Source of the DNA: Schoenoplectus triqueter
Lineage: Eukaryota > Streptophyta > Magnoliopsida > Poales > Cyperaceae
NCBI GenBank assembly: GCA_964058805.1
Contig: CAXKVV010000955.1
Coordinates: forward strand, 1 to 23,163
DNA length: 23,163 nucleotides
Direction: 5' to 3'
Shown in pieces: positions 10,149 to 19,400 of the stretch; the stretch's first letter is position 1; every line of letters starts with the position of its first letter. A program made the position numbers and the translations under genes. The notes beneath the pieces were generated by a model. The model saw only the letters and a program-made list of their open reading frames with translations, was not told where the DNA came from and did no database searches.

Positions 10149-10834
10149 GAGAGAGAGAGGGGCTAGGGTGCTCCATGGAGCACCAAATATTTTATACTTC
10201 ACATCCGTATCTCGAATTTAAAAGTTCAAATGGCCGATCCAAATCGTTGAACATGATTTTCATATTCAGTGGCGGAACTATATGTAGCCCAGTGGGGTCA
10301 CAGGACCCACTCAAATTTTAATAATCTTAATTGTACACGAAATATTTAGTTGAACTAGATGAATTTCTAAGTAATTAAAACATAATGACCCCACTAAAAT
10401 GTATAATAATTGTAAAGAGGACCCCATTGATTTATTTTATTTTCTCTAATTTCAATTAAATTTTAATTTTAGCTCATATTAAAATATAGTGACCCCACTA
10501 AAATAAAATCTTAGTTCCACCTCTGTTCATATTGAAATATCTTTCAAGATCAAATTTTATATTTTTTTAAATTTTTTTGCTATATTTAGATAAGTATAAA
10601 ATCACTAGATTTGAATAGTGCTGAACTCATTAGATCAACAAAAATTCGAATCTATCTAAAAATAGCAAAAAATAAAAAAAAATAAAAATTTTAATCTCAA
10701 AAGATATTTCAATATGAAGATCATGTTCAATTGTTTGGATCGGCCATTTGAACTTTTAAATTCGAGATACGGATATGAAGCACAAGAGGTTTAGTGCTTC
10801 ATGGAGCACCCTAGCCTATATCTCTCTCTCACTC
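10149..10834. mobile_element. Foldback element FB2 in (TA)n, interrupted by a hAT MITE
   Basis: The left end has (GA)n, then GGCTAGGGTGCTCCATGGAG, containing the palindrome GGTGCTCCATGGAGCACC. The right end in reverse has GA repeats, then GGCTAGGGTGCTCCATGAAG. The arms then pair over more than 100 bases, for example TATCTCGAATTTAAAAGTTC on the left against its complement near 10755. The left arm is split by a separate insertion at 10267-10525. The core resembles FB1 (AAATTTTATATTTTT and AAAATCACT-GATTT). Confidence 0.7.
10259..10533. mobile_element. hAT-type MITE nested in FB2, with exact 8-bp target duplication
   Basis: The element is 10267-10525 (259 bp). It starts CAGTGGCGGAACTA and ends so that its reverse complement reads CAGAGGTGGAACTA. 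It is flanked by identical 8-bp repeats TTCATATT at 10259-10266 and 10526-10533. An 8-bp duplication and CAG-type inverted ends are hallmarks of hAT transposons. It has no coding capacity, so it must be mobilised in trans. It contains several copies of GACCCCA/TGGGGTC-like motifs. It inserted after FB2. Confidence 0.88.
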
Positions 10835-10846
10835 TATATATATATA

Positions 10847-11238
10847 AAGAGAGAGAGAGAGTTTGTCTATCGTGCTTTCAGTAGCACTTCGGTCGAAACA
10901 CTATCAGTCCAATTTTTCATTCTCAAAATTTTAATTTAAGTAGCTCAATAAAATCTTTATATCATAATCTTATAGAATACTAATTTTTATCGTATTTGTA
11001 GTTAGTTTACTATGATAAAAAATATTATTTTATTTTATTTTTATTATTTTAGGACTATCTTTCAAAAATCATTAAGCATAGTAAATTAATTCCAACACAT
11101 GATAAAAATTATTATTTTATAAGATTATGATATAAAGATTTTATTGAGCTATTTAAATTAAAATTTTGAGCATGAAAAATTAAAATTTATACTGATAGCG
11201 TTTCGACCGAAGTGCTACTAGAAGCACAATAGACAAAT
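10847..11238. mobile_element. Foldback element FB3 in (TA)n
   Basis: The left end after the GA repeats reads TTTGTCTATCGTGCTTTCAG, TAGCACTTCGGTCGAAACAC. The right end in reverse reads TTTGTCTATTGTGCTTCTAG, TAGCACTTCGGTCGAAACGC. Arms continue with CTCAAAATTTTAATTTAA and AAAATCTTTATATCATAATC on both sides. The element is a near-complete hairpin of about 390 bp. It is non-coding. Its core is shared with FB5. Confidence 0.72.
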
Positions 11239-11258
11239 TATATATATATATATATATA

Positions 11259-11729
11259 CTAGCTATATACCCGCGCGTTGCAGCAGAATTTTTTATTTAA
11301 ACATTCAAATATTTTAAGATAAAAAAATTCACATTTATCTAATATTAAATTATAAATTCACCAAATTATAGAGAAAACATATAATAAAGATTATATTTAA
11401 TCTTGGATGAGATTTTTGCACAATATGAGTTAATGATTCATGTTTTTTATGGAAAGAAAAATAAATTATTCTAACATATATTATCACCATTAATTCCTTA
11501 CCAAATATGCACAAAGTTGCTAAATAAAAAACAAAAATTATGGAAATAATAGTATATAAGGGAAAGAAATGGAGAGAAAGAGGGGATCAATGGACGCAAT
11601 CACATACGTTCGATCAACCAACAATAAATATTATCCGTCTAATTGAGGGATAAAATGGGTATAATAAAAAATTTACAATGACAAAAAATGGACCCTCCAA
11701 TTCTTAGATGCTTTATATAATAGTATAGA
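11259..11729 (-). mobile_element. Non-autonomous Helitron, 471 bp
   Basis: Read on the minus strand, the element starts TCTATACTATTATATAAAGC at 11729 and ends GGGTATATAGCTAG at 11259. It is flanked by A on the 5' side and T on the 3' side. A TC start, a CTRR end, insertion between A and T and no target duplication are the Helitron rules. The GC-rich CAACGCGCGGG block before the end is where the terminal hairpin should be, but its stem is imperfect. There is no Rep/helicase coding. It abuts FB3 with only TA repeat between them. Confidence 0.65.
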
Positions 11730-11739
11730 TATATTATTT

Positions 11740-12043
11740 ATGAATAAATTAAAAATTATGGTATCTAAATATTGTTTTATATAATATCAAGAGCTTGTAA
11801 GAATTTTCTGGTTGTTGATTTTTTTAACTCTTGATTTTTATCAAAATGAATAATTTTTATATGTAAAAAGAAAATATAATATAGATTAAATTTAATCATT
11901 TTTTATTATTTTAGTTTTAAATTTTGAGTTATTAGAAATTTAAAAAGTGATAGTATGATGGAGGCAAAAAATGAAGCTAATTGAACTCTCATCCTAAAAA
12001 TTATAATGTATCATAATTAGAATAATATTTAATTTAAAATTAT
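11740..12043 (+). repeat. Direct repeat DR, copy 1
   Basis: This block of about 300 bp recurs at 14560-14863 in the same orientation with a few substitutions and small indels. Shared landmarks are TGAATAAATTAAAAATTAT, TTTTTTTAACTCTTGATTT, GAGTTATTAGAAATTTAAAA and AAAATTATAATGTATCATAA. It has no coding capacity and I recognise no terminal repeats. It could be part of an unknown element or a tandem segmental duplication later filled by insertions. Confidence 0.75.
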
Positions 12044-12044
12044 A

Positions 12045-13170
12045 ACTAGCGTCATAGTATATGATGATGAGTCTGATATTTTTTTTATTAATTATATTTA
12101 CATTAAGGGTCGGTATTGAGTGCATATATTTTCACCTTAGTGATGAATTAAGTCATAAATGACATATAAATAGACATTCCTTAGAGCATATTCTTTGTTA
12201 ATGATGTGGTGTTGATTATGGAGATGAATTTTAGAATCGAAAGATTTTTATACTTAGCAGAACTAAAACTGAATGTATGATGTGTCAATTTAGTGATGAC
12301 AACTTAGATGATGAGGATGTTAGTTTGGACGAACAAGTAGTACCTGTGAAGGATACATTTTGATATTTGGGATCGATGTTGCAGAGTGATAGAGGAATCG
12401 ATTAAGATGTAAGCCATGAATAAGAATAATATGGGTGAAAAAACGACTTGCATCTGCCATTCTCTATGACAAAAAAGTCTCAAATAAACTAAAAGATAAG
12501 TTTTATAAGATGGTGATTAGATTTACGATAACGTATAGTGCATAATACTAGACTACAAAAGGATAACATATCCAAAAATGAGTGTTTCTAAAATATAAAT
12601 GTTGGGTTGGATATGTGGCCATCAAGGAGAGATCAAATCAGAAATTATGATATACAGGACAAACTTGGGTAGCGCCAATTCAAGAGAAACTGGTCCAATA
12701 CCGTTTGTGATGATTTGATCATATCCAACAAAGACCCCCTAGGCACCGGTACACAGTGATATTCTAAATTGTTTCCCGAAAGCACAAGAAGAGACATAAG
12801 TCAACTGAGACTGATTTGAGAGGAACTAATAAAAATAAATTTGAATGAATGAAGCGTACCTAAAGAGTTTATTTTGAATAGGAGTGCCTGAAAAATGACA
12901 ATCAACGTATCAAAACTATGATCTAGGAGTTAGAATCTCATAATAGAGTATAGGACTATTATTATTATTAGCATTACTATTATTACTATCATGGATGTAT
13001 GTATTATTATTAGTACTATTAGTATTATTATCAATACTATCATCATCATCATCATCATTTTTCCCCTTACATTTGAGATATATGATCTGATCTCTATGCT
13101 TTTATATTAGATTTTATTTCTAGCATATCATAATTTATTTAGGCTTAAAGGTTCTGTTGATGTTGTATTA
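12045..13170 (+). pseudogene. RTE-type LINE, decayed reverse transcriptase and 3' UTR (copy 2)
   Basis: This is the C-terminal half of a non-LTR reverse transcriptase, broken by many stops and frameshifts. Recognisable blocks in order are L-H-stop-GSVLSAYIFTLVM (12110-12155), FFVNDVVLI at about 12190-12216 (the catalytic FADD motif altered to FVND), SRTKTECM near 12255, LDEQVVPVKDTF-stop-YLGSML near 12325, and a MSV...MLGWICGH block near 12575-12625. A 3' UTR follows with an ATT/ATC tract (12956-13065), ATTTGAGATATATGATCTG and a short TTG-like tail. It is 5'-truncated and starts where DR copy 1 ends. The RTE assignment is from general knowledge of plant LINE C-termini. Confidence 0.72.
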
Positions 13171-13183
13171 AAACAAAATCATT

Positions 13184-13186
<3 letters not shown>

Positions 13187-13227
<41 letters not shown>

Positions 13228-13245
13228 AGAGAGAGAGAGAGAGAG
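13187..13245. repeat. (TA)n-(GA)n microsatellite at the FB4 left edge
   Basis: About 38 bases of uninterrupted TA repeat are followed by GGAGAGAG and further GA repeat up to the FB4 terminus. This type of compound tract marks nearly every foldback boundary in this window. Confidence 0.9.
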
Positions 13246-13727
13246 TTGGGCTATGGTGTTATGCATAGCACGGATCATCCCGTGCCATGGATCAGTTCAT
13301 CATCATCAAAGTATAAATGCTTCTAAGAGTAAAACTACCATGCTTCTAAGAGCACAGACCCCTTTCGAGATTCTAACTCAAAAACTACATAAAATGATTT
13401 TCAAATCTTGCTTTATTACTCTCATTAAATTCTTCATATGAAAATCTTACGAGATATAAAATTTTAGAGTGTTTTAAGTTTTGTAGGTCACTCTTTTTAA
13501 TTTTTAAGAATCAGCACTAAAAATAATAATAAAATATTTTATATTTGTAAAAATTAAAAATGACGACTGAGAAAACTCAAACATCTCAAAATTTTGTACC
13601 CATAAGATTTCAATGTGAAGAATTTAATAAGAGTGACAAATTAAAATTTGGAGATCATTTGATATATTTTTCATAGGTAGAATCACAAAGATGTTCCATA
13701 CTCCTGGGAGCACACTAATTTTACTTA

Positions 13728-13730
<3 letters not shown>
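13226..13730. mobile_element. Foldback element FB4, with FB1-like left end and FB7-like core
   Basis: The left terminus TTGGGCTATGGTGTTATGCA is nearly the same as FB1. The inner arms pair with each other: TCATTAAATTCTTCATATGA near 13425 against its complement near 13615, with a central AAAATAATAATAAAAT loop. The core matches FB7 at 15680-15950. The right terminus in reverse (GTGTGCTCCCAGGAGTATGG) does not pair with the left terminus. The two ends therefore have different origins or one has been replaced. It is non-coding. Confidence 0.6.

Positions 13731-13808
<78 letters not shown>
13731..13808. repeat. (TA)n-(GA)n microsatellite between FB4 and FB5
   Basis: About 42 bases of TA repeat run directly into about 36 bases of GA repeat. 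It serves as the shared border of two foldback elements. Confidence 0.92.
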
Positions 13809-13811
<3 letters not shown>

Positions 13812-14128
13812 AGCTACGGTGATAGCACTTCAGCCAAGTGATTATGGCTCGAATTTTAAAATCTCGCGTCCAAAATTTTAATTTAAATAGCTCAAAAAAA
13901 ATTTCATATCAAAATCTTGTAGATTATCAATTTTTATTAAGTTTAGAGTTCGTTTACTATGCTTAATGATTTTTAAAAGATAGCAACATTTGACCTATAA
14001 AAATGGGTATTTTTAATTATTTTTAGATCCATCTTTCAAAAATTATTAAGCATAGTAAACGAAATTTTGAAATTCAAACCGTAAGCATTTCGGCTCGAAA
14101 TGCTTATGGAATCACCATAGCCAATCCA
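13774..14128. mobile_element. Foldback element FB5, asymmetric
   Basis: The left end is TTTAGCTACGGTGATAGCAC. The right end in reverse is GGATTGGCTATGGTGATTCC. Inner arms pair at CGTTTACTATGCTTAATGAT (near 13951) and its complement near 14050. The left arm carries about 80 bases (near 13870-13950) that the right arm lacks. That segment matches FB3 (AAAATTTTAATTTAAATAGC). Deletion from one arm or recombination with an FB3-like element would explain this. Confidence 0.6.
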
Positions 14129-14151
14129 TATATATATATATATATATATAT

Positions 14152-14451
14152 GGGTGGGGATCACTTCACAAATGGGTTATTTTGACAATCTTGGCAATGA
14201 ATTCTCAAATAAATATAAAAATATCTTAAAAATAGAAAAAACCTTATGGATATGTTTTTCTATTTATAGACTGATGATGATTCAAATTTCATACAATTTC
14301 ATTATCATTTGATACTCCATCAAGGACCATCAAACTTTTATATAATTTATAATGATTTTAATTTGACAGTCACGGTCTTTGTTGGACTACCAAACGATAA
14401 TGAAATTGCATCAAATTTAATCACCATCAATCTATAAGTATAAGAACATAT

Positions 14452-14491
<40 letters not shown>

Positions 14492-14560
14492 CTATTTTTA
14501 AGATTTTTTTTGTATTTATTTGAAAATTCATTGTCAAGGTTGTCAAGATAACCATTGTCA
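14152..14560. mobile_element. Foldback element FB6 with an internal (TA)n tract
   Basis: The left arm GGGTTATTTTGACAATCTTG and the right arm in reverse TGGTTATCTTGACAACCTTG pair. The next inner stretch (TTCAAATAAATA) and the central region (GCAATTTCATTATCGTTTGG near 14390, in reverse, against 14306-14326) also pair. A (TA)n tract of about 28 bases sits at 14455-14483 inside the right arm only. The right end touches DR copy 2 directly. It is non-coding. Confidence 0.6.
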
Positions 14561-14863
14561 TGAATAAATTAAAAATTATAGTATCTAAATATTATTTTAT
14601 TAATATAAGGAGCTTGTAAGAATTTCTGGATGTTGATTTTTTTAACTCTTGATTTGCATCAAAATGAAAAGTAAAGATAAATGATTTTTATATGTAAAAA
14701 ATATAATATAGATTAAATTTGATCATTTTTATATTTAATTTAAATTTTGAGTTATTAGAAATTTAAAAAGTGATGGTATGATGGAGGCAAAAAAAATAAA
14801 TTAATTGAACCCTCATCGTAAAAATTATAATGTATCATAATTAAAATAATATTTAATTAAAAA
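14560..14863 (+). repeat. Direct repeat DR, copy 2
   Basis: This is the second copy of the 11740-12043 block, in the same orientation, with an offset of about 2.82 kb. Homology begins sharply at the FB6 right edge and fades after ATATTTAATT. The DNA following copy 2 (TTTTGGTACTTAAAATTAAA onward) is not seen after copy 1, where a LINE begins instead. Confidence 0.75.
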
Positions 14864-15230
14864 TAAATTTTGGTACTTAAAATTAAAAACTATGTACTAA
14901 ATTAATTGGAGTGATATTATATCATTTACATTGTTATAAAAGTTAACTGTCAAAATCAGAAACCTTCTGGACATTATTTCCAGAAAAAAAATCTTATTAT
15001 AGAATGGAGGGAAATAAATATTTTTTTCTCTGTCGTCAATTTTAGTTCTCATAAAATAGTATAATATACTAACAATTATATAATAGTAAAATAATATTTT
15101 TATTTGAAATTTCTTATCAAAATATTAATTTAATGAATTTAATTAACATCTATATTTTTCTTTTTTTTGAAGTATGGAATGTTCAGGATACTCCATTGGT
15201 AATTGAAAGAACATATTCCTAGTTGTTAGT
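14864..15230. other. AT-rich spacer between DR copy 2 and the LTR-like block
   Basis: No coding region or clear element end was seen. It may be old host DNA or an unrecognised transposon remnant. Confidence 0.35.
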
Positions 15231-15566
15231 TGTTAGAGATATAGTTTGGAGATAAATAGAGTTTTTATAGAGGTAGAAAATATTATGTGATGTATGAGGA
15301 TGGTGATATTTAGCAATAGAATTAATTAGTTAGATAACTAATTAGTTAATTAGATAATTAGTCTATAAATAGAAATTATAATCAATCATCCGAAGATAAT
15401 AAAAATTCATTACATTTGTTATCATTCTCTTCGAAAATATTTAATAATAAATAAATTAATTAATATCTTCTAATTCTATATAATTCTATTCATCTCCAAG
15501 CTCATACTTTGTTTGCCATTGCCAAGGCTGAAAAGCCTTTATTATGATCTATGTTATCAAAGACGG
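15231..15566 (+). mobile_element. Probable copia-type LTR with primer-binding-site remnant
   Basis: TGTTAGAGATATAGTTTGG at 15231 is a typical copia LTR start. It is followed by TTAGTTAATTAG-type repeats, CTATAAATAG at 15363-15372 as a possible TATA box, and an AATAAAAATTC block near 15401. TGTTATCAAAGACGG at 15552-15566 resembles the initiator-tRNA-Met primer site (consensus TGGTATCAGAGC). No matching second LTR, internal gag/pol or target duplication was found. It would therefore be a 5' LTR remnant cut off by FB7 or later loss. Confidence 0.38.
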
Positions 15567-15591
15567 ATGCATGTATATATAACTATAATTA

Positions 15592-16007
15592 GAGTGGAGA
15601 TAGCGTGAGCTTAATCTCACGGAGGCCTTTCGTGAACTTAACTCAAAAAACATATTAAATCATCTCGAAATTTTAATTTATCATTCTCATTAAATTCTTT
15701 ATATGAAAATCTCATGAGATGCAAAAATTTGGAGCGTTTTGAGCTTTTTAAGTCCTCATTTTTAATTTTTGAAAATCAGCTCTAAAAATAATAATAACAT
15801 ATTCAATACTTGAACATCATTTTAAAAAATTAAAAACGGTGATTTAAAAAGCTCAAAACGCTCCAAATTTTTGCATCCCATGAGATTTTCATATAAATAA
15901 TTTAATGAGAATGATAAATTAAAATTTTGAGATGATTTAATATATTTTTTGAGTTAAGCTCACGGAAGACTTCTGTGAGATTAAACTCACGCTATCTCCA
16001 CACTCAT
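15592..16007. mobile_element. Foldback element FB7, near-perfect hairpin
   Basis: The left end GAGTGGAGATAGCGTGAGCT and the right end in reverse GAGTGTGGAGATAGCGTGAG pair. They continue through TTAATCTCACGGA / TTTAATCTCACAGA, GAACTTAACTCAAAAAA / GAGCTTAACTCAAAAAA and AAAATTTGGAGCGTTTTGAG on both sides. The loop lies near 15790-15825. It is about 415 bp and non-coding, with TA repeats on the right (16008-16029). Its symmetry suggests it is the youngest foldback here. Confidence 0.75.
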
Positions 16008-16029
16008 ATATATATATATATATATATAT

Positions 16030-16469
16030 TTTCAAATTCTAATATATTTATTTTACTCTCTAAAAAAATCATTTTTTGTTTTCCTACGTCAAAGTCTGAA
16101 TCCGCCGTGTATGTCATCTTTTGACTGTCGTTTAGTCAATATTGGATATAAAATAAAAATTATGACGTCTTTACAGAAAACTTTCAATATAAAATACTTA
16201 AATAATCTTAATTTCGTCAAAGATATGGTGTAAAGTATGAACAATTGCTGACATGTGGAACCGTGACACTTAATGGACCACGGTCCACGGATCATTTGTG
16301 GGAGAGAGAGACGGATAAACAGACAGGGACAGGCAGGCCTTACGTATCAAGACATTCCCTCTATACCTCCACTAACTTGTTGGAGCTCCGACAAACCACC
16401 TTTCTCTTAGATCTGAAAAATTAAAGGAAAACCTAATATACCCTACCGATTTGAAACGAAGGAGAAGAG
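16030..16469 (+). promoter_or_regulatory. Promoter and 5' UTR region of the AP-2 mu gene
   Basis: This is 440 bases between the last foldback's TA tract and the start codon. TATAAAA-like sequence at 16147-16153 and a CTATAC motif near 16362 are possible TATA boxes. TTTGACT near 16117 is a W-box-like core. CCACGGTCCACGG near 16278 is a short imperfect direct repeat. The start site cannot be fixed. A broad promoter would suit a housekeeping endocytosis gene. Confidence 0.35.
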
Positions 16470-19400
16470 ATGCCAGTAGCCGCATCGGCGATATACTTTT
16501 TGAATCTGCGTGGAGATGTACTCATCAACCGCCTCTACCGTGACGATGTCGGGTACTACATTTTCTTTGATACGAGATTTGTTTAGCTTTATTTGTGGGA
16601 ACATTATTGTTGTTTTCTTTAAATACTAAGCTTTAAAATGAAATTTGATCGATATTTTCGCATTTCAAAAGTTCGAATTGTTCAAACTGAGATTGCATAA
16701 ATAAGTAAACATCTTCGGTTATGTTGAGTATTGGAACCTGCAGTTCGTTCGGGGCTTTCGATTCGTCGTAAAAATGCGGAACTAGTATGTTCCCCGTAGG
16801 AGATTTTAAATCTAGAAATATGCTTCGGGGGAGCTTAATAAAATTACAGATTGGCCAAATTTAAATGAACTTTGGAGGTACAAGTGCTATTGAGTTATAG
16901 CGGGTCATGATAGGTATAGAGAGCGGTTGAGTTAAAGCGGGTCATGAGAGTCACTAGTAGCTAATAGTTACGATATTCCATTTGTATAAACAGCGTTGCC
17001 AAGTTGGTTCTCATGATTCCACTAGAATTCTAGTGATATTGTAGATATTGTTGTGTATCTTCCGGTAGTGTCTCCGGAGCTACATGTGCAATACCAATGA
17101 AGTTATACACTTTCTGTATGGTCATTTAAATTGGCTAAATTTCAGTTTGTGTCTATATCCCATGTTGACTAAAAGCTTAGATCATGGTAATTTTCCACTT
17201 TGAACACCTGATTGCTACTTTCACCAGTTGTAGTGGTAGGCTGCTGTTATGCTTATCTTACATGCATACCACCAGTAATAGTGGTAGACTGCTGTTTTTC
17301 TTATCTCACATGCATACCAAATTTGGTAGATTTTATCTGATTATGTAGATTGTTAATCTCTTATCTGGTCTTCAGGTTTTGCTTACTAAAAAGTCAATCC
17401 GTCTGTACTCTGCAGTTTTAGTTTTTTTTTTTTTTTTTATCTCATGTAGAATGGCTTCTTGTTTTTTACTTCATTCATTTAACTTTTTGAAGGGGAAACA
17501 TGGTGGATGCATTTAGGATGCACATCATGCAAACAAAAGAAATGGGTATCTGCCCAGTTCGTCAGATTGGAGGCTGTTCTTTCCTTTATATGCGCATCAG
17601 CAATGTCTATGTTGTAATTGTTGTTAGCTCCAATGCCAATGTTGCTTGTGCTTTCAAGTTTGTTGTTGAGGTATAATAATTAGCTGGAAGCTGCTCTTAG
17701 TGCTTTTAAAGTACAGTTGGTATCATGTATCTCCTTTTAAATTCCATAGGCCACAAATACTCTCTTAACACATTGCATATATGAATTGTGTTTTATGCCC
17801 TTATTAAGAAGGGAACTGTTGCTGTGTCGTTCAGAAGTAACTGTTTGTACGGTTTTATGCCCTAAAAAGGGAAACGTTGCTGTGTTTTATGCCCTTTATT
17901 GTTTAACACGTACAACTTCTCCAACTTCAATTGTTTGTCGGGTTGCAATTTACAGAAAAGGAAAAAAACAGCTTTATGTCACCGTCCAATTGTTTGTAGG
18001 GTTTCATTTGAATTTCGTCCTATGAGGTTGTTTAAGAATGAAGAATGTACTAGAAACTCTTTTAATTGCCTTTATTATGGAAATTTACAGGCTGTTGCGC
18101 TATTCAAATCTTACTTTGGAGGGGCTTTCGATGAAGATGCAATCAGAAACAACTTTGTTCTTATCTATGAACTCCTTGATGGTACACTTTATTATTTTTT
18201 TTTGGTATTTTACTGTTCTTCTAAAGGAGCCAGAGCCAATACCAGTGTTTGGCGCATTTTTTAACTACCTGTACCATTACGGACCCAATGATACTGCTCT
18301 CTTTGCTTTCCTGAAACTAGGGTGTTAATTTGTTCTGTTATCTTACAAGGACAATTTGACACATGAACCTCAGTATTACTCCTGTTCTGCATTTCAAAAA
18401 ATGTCATGCATAACCCTATAAACATATGAAATGATCTCTGCTGTCTGGAAGCAAAGGCATATCTGCCCTTCTGAACTAGAATCATCCTGCCTTTTGTCCA
18501 TTGCTAACTAATGAGGAAGTATAAAAGTAGAAAAGTTATCAGGAGTGGTGGCCTTCTGTCCTATTATTTATGATTTGAATATTCAAATGATACATATCTC
18601 ATTTTGCAGATTTCAATATTTTGATTTATTGTGGGTTATTCATGAAGTCTAAGTTGACTGTAGTATCATTCTTATCGAAGATAATTAGTACAATCGTATT
18701 ATTGCACTTATTATTGTCATAACCTATTGTTTTTAATTTATCTTGAATGACAGAAATCATGGATTTTGGATACCCACAGAATCTTTCCCCTGAAATTCTA
18801 AAGCTTTACATCACTCAGGAAGGGGTTCGATCCCCCTTTTCCTCCAAGGTTTGTAGGGTCACACAACATATTTGACTTATGGATTTGTCAATCATTTCTT
18901 TAATATGCATGTCTTATTAAATAATCGTGTTCAATTGTCAGATTTAAATCATTCTGTTTTGGTAACTGCAGCCGTCAGAAAGAGCAGTGCCCAATGCAAC
19001 TCTTCAAGTCACCGGTGCCGTAGGTTGGAGGCGTGAAGGTCTTGTTTACAAGAAAAATGAGGTATTTCGTTTTTAACCATATGATCTTGATTAGGAGCAT
19101 CTTCGAGGGAAAAACAGCTCTAAAACTGAAAACTGATGTAGGAGTGATTTGTTCAGGTTTTCTTGGACATTGTGGAGAGTGTAAATCTTCTCATGTCATC
19201 TAAAGGTACACCATTTAGTTGTAGGCTTTGAATGCCTATTTATTTTGTTATTCTGTAATTCTTTATTAACGGACTGCTATCAGCATATTATGGTAGCACA
19301 TATTGTACAAGCTAAGCTATGTGTAAACAAGCTACATTATTTTGATTACATGTGACATGACAAACATGGATAAAGTAAACAAGCTGCATTATTTAAATTC

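Noticed and set aside
13187..13808. Long TA and GA tracts as a replication origin or matrix attachment site
   Set aside because: They are better explained as microsatellite borders of foldback elements. No supporting motif was seen.
17786..18328. Three open frames of 79-121 codons around AP2M exon 3
   Set aside because: They read through intron 2, exon 3 and intron 3. Only 18091-18181 matches the AP-2 mu family.
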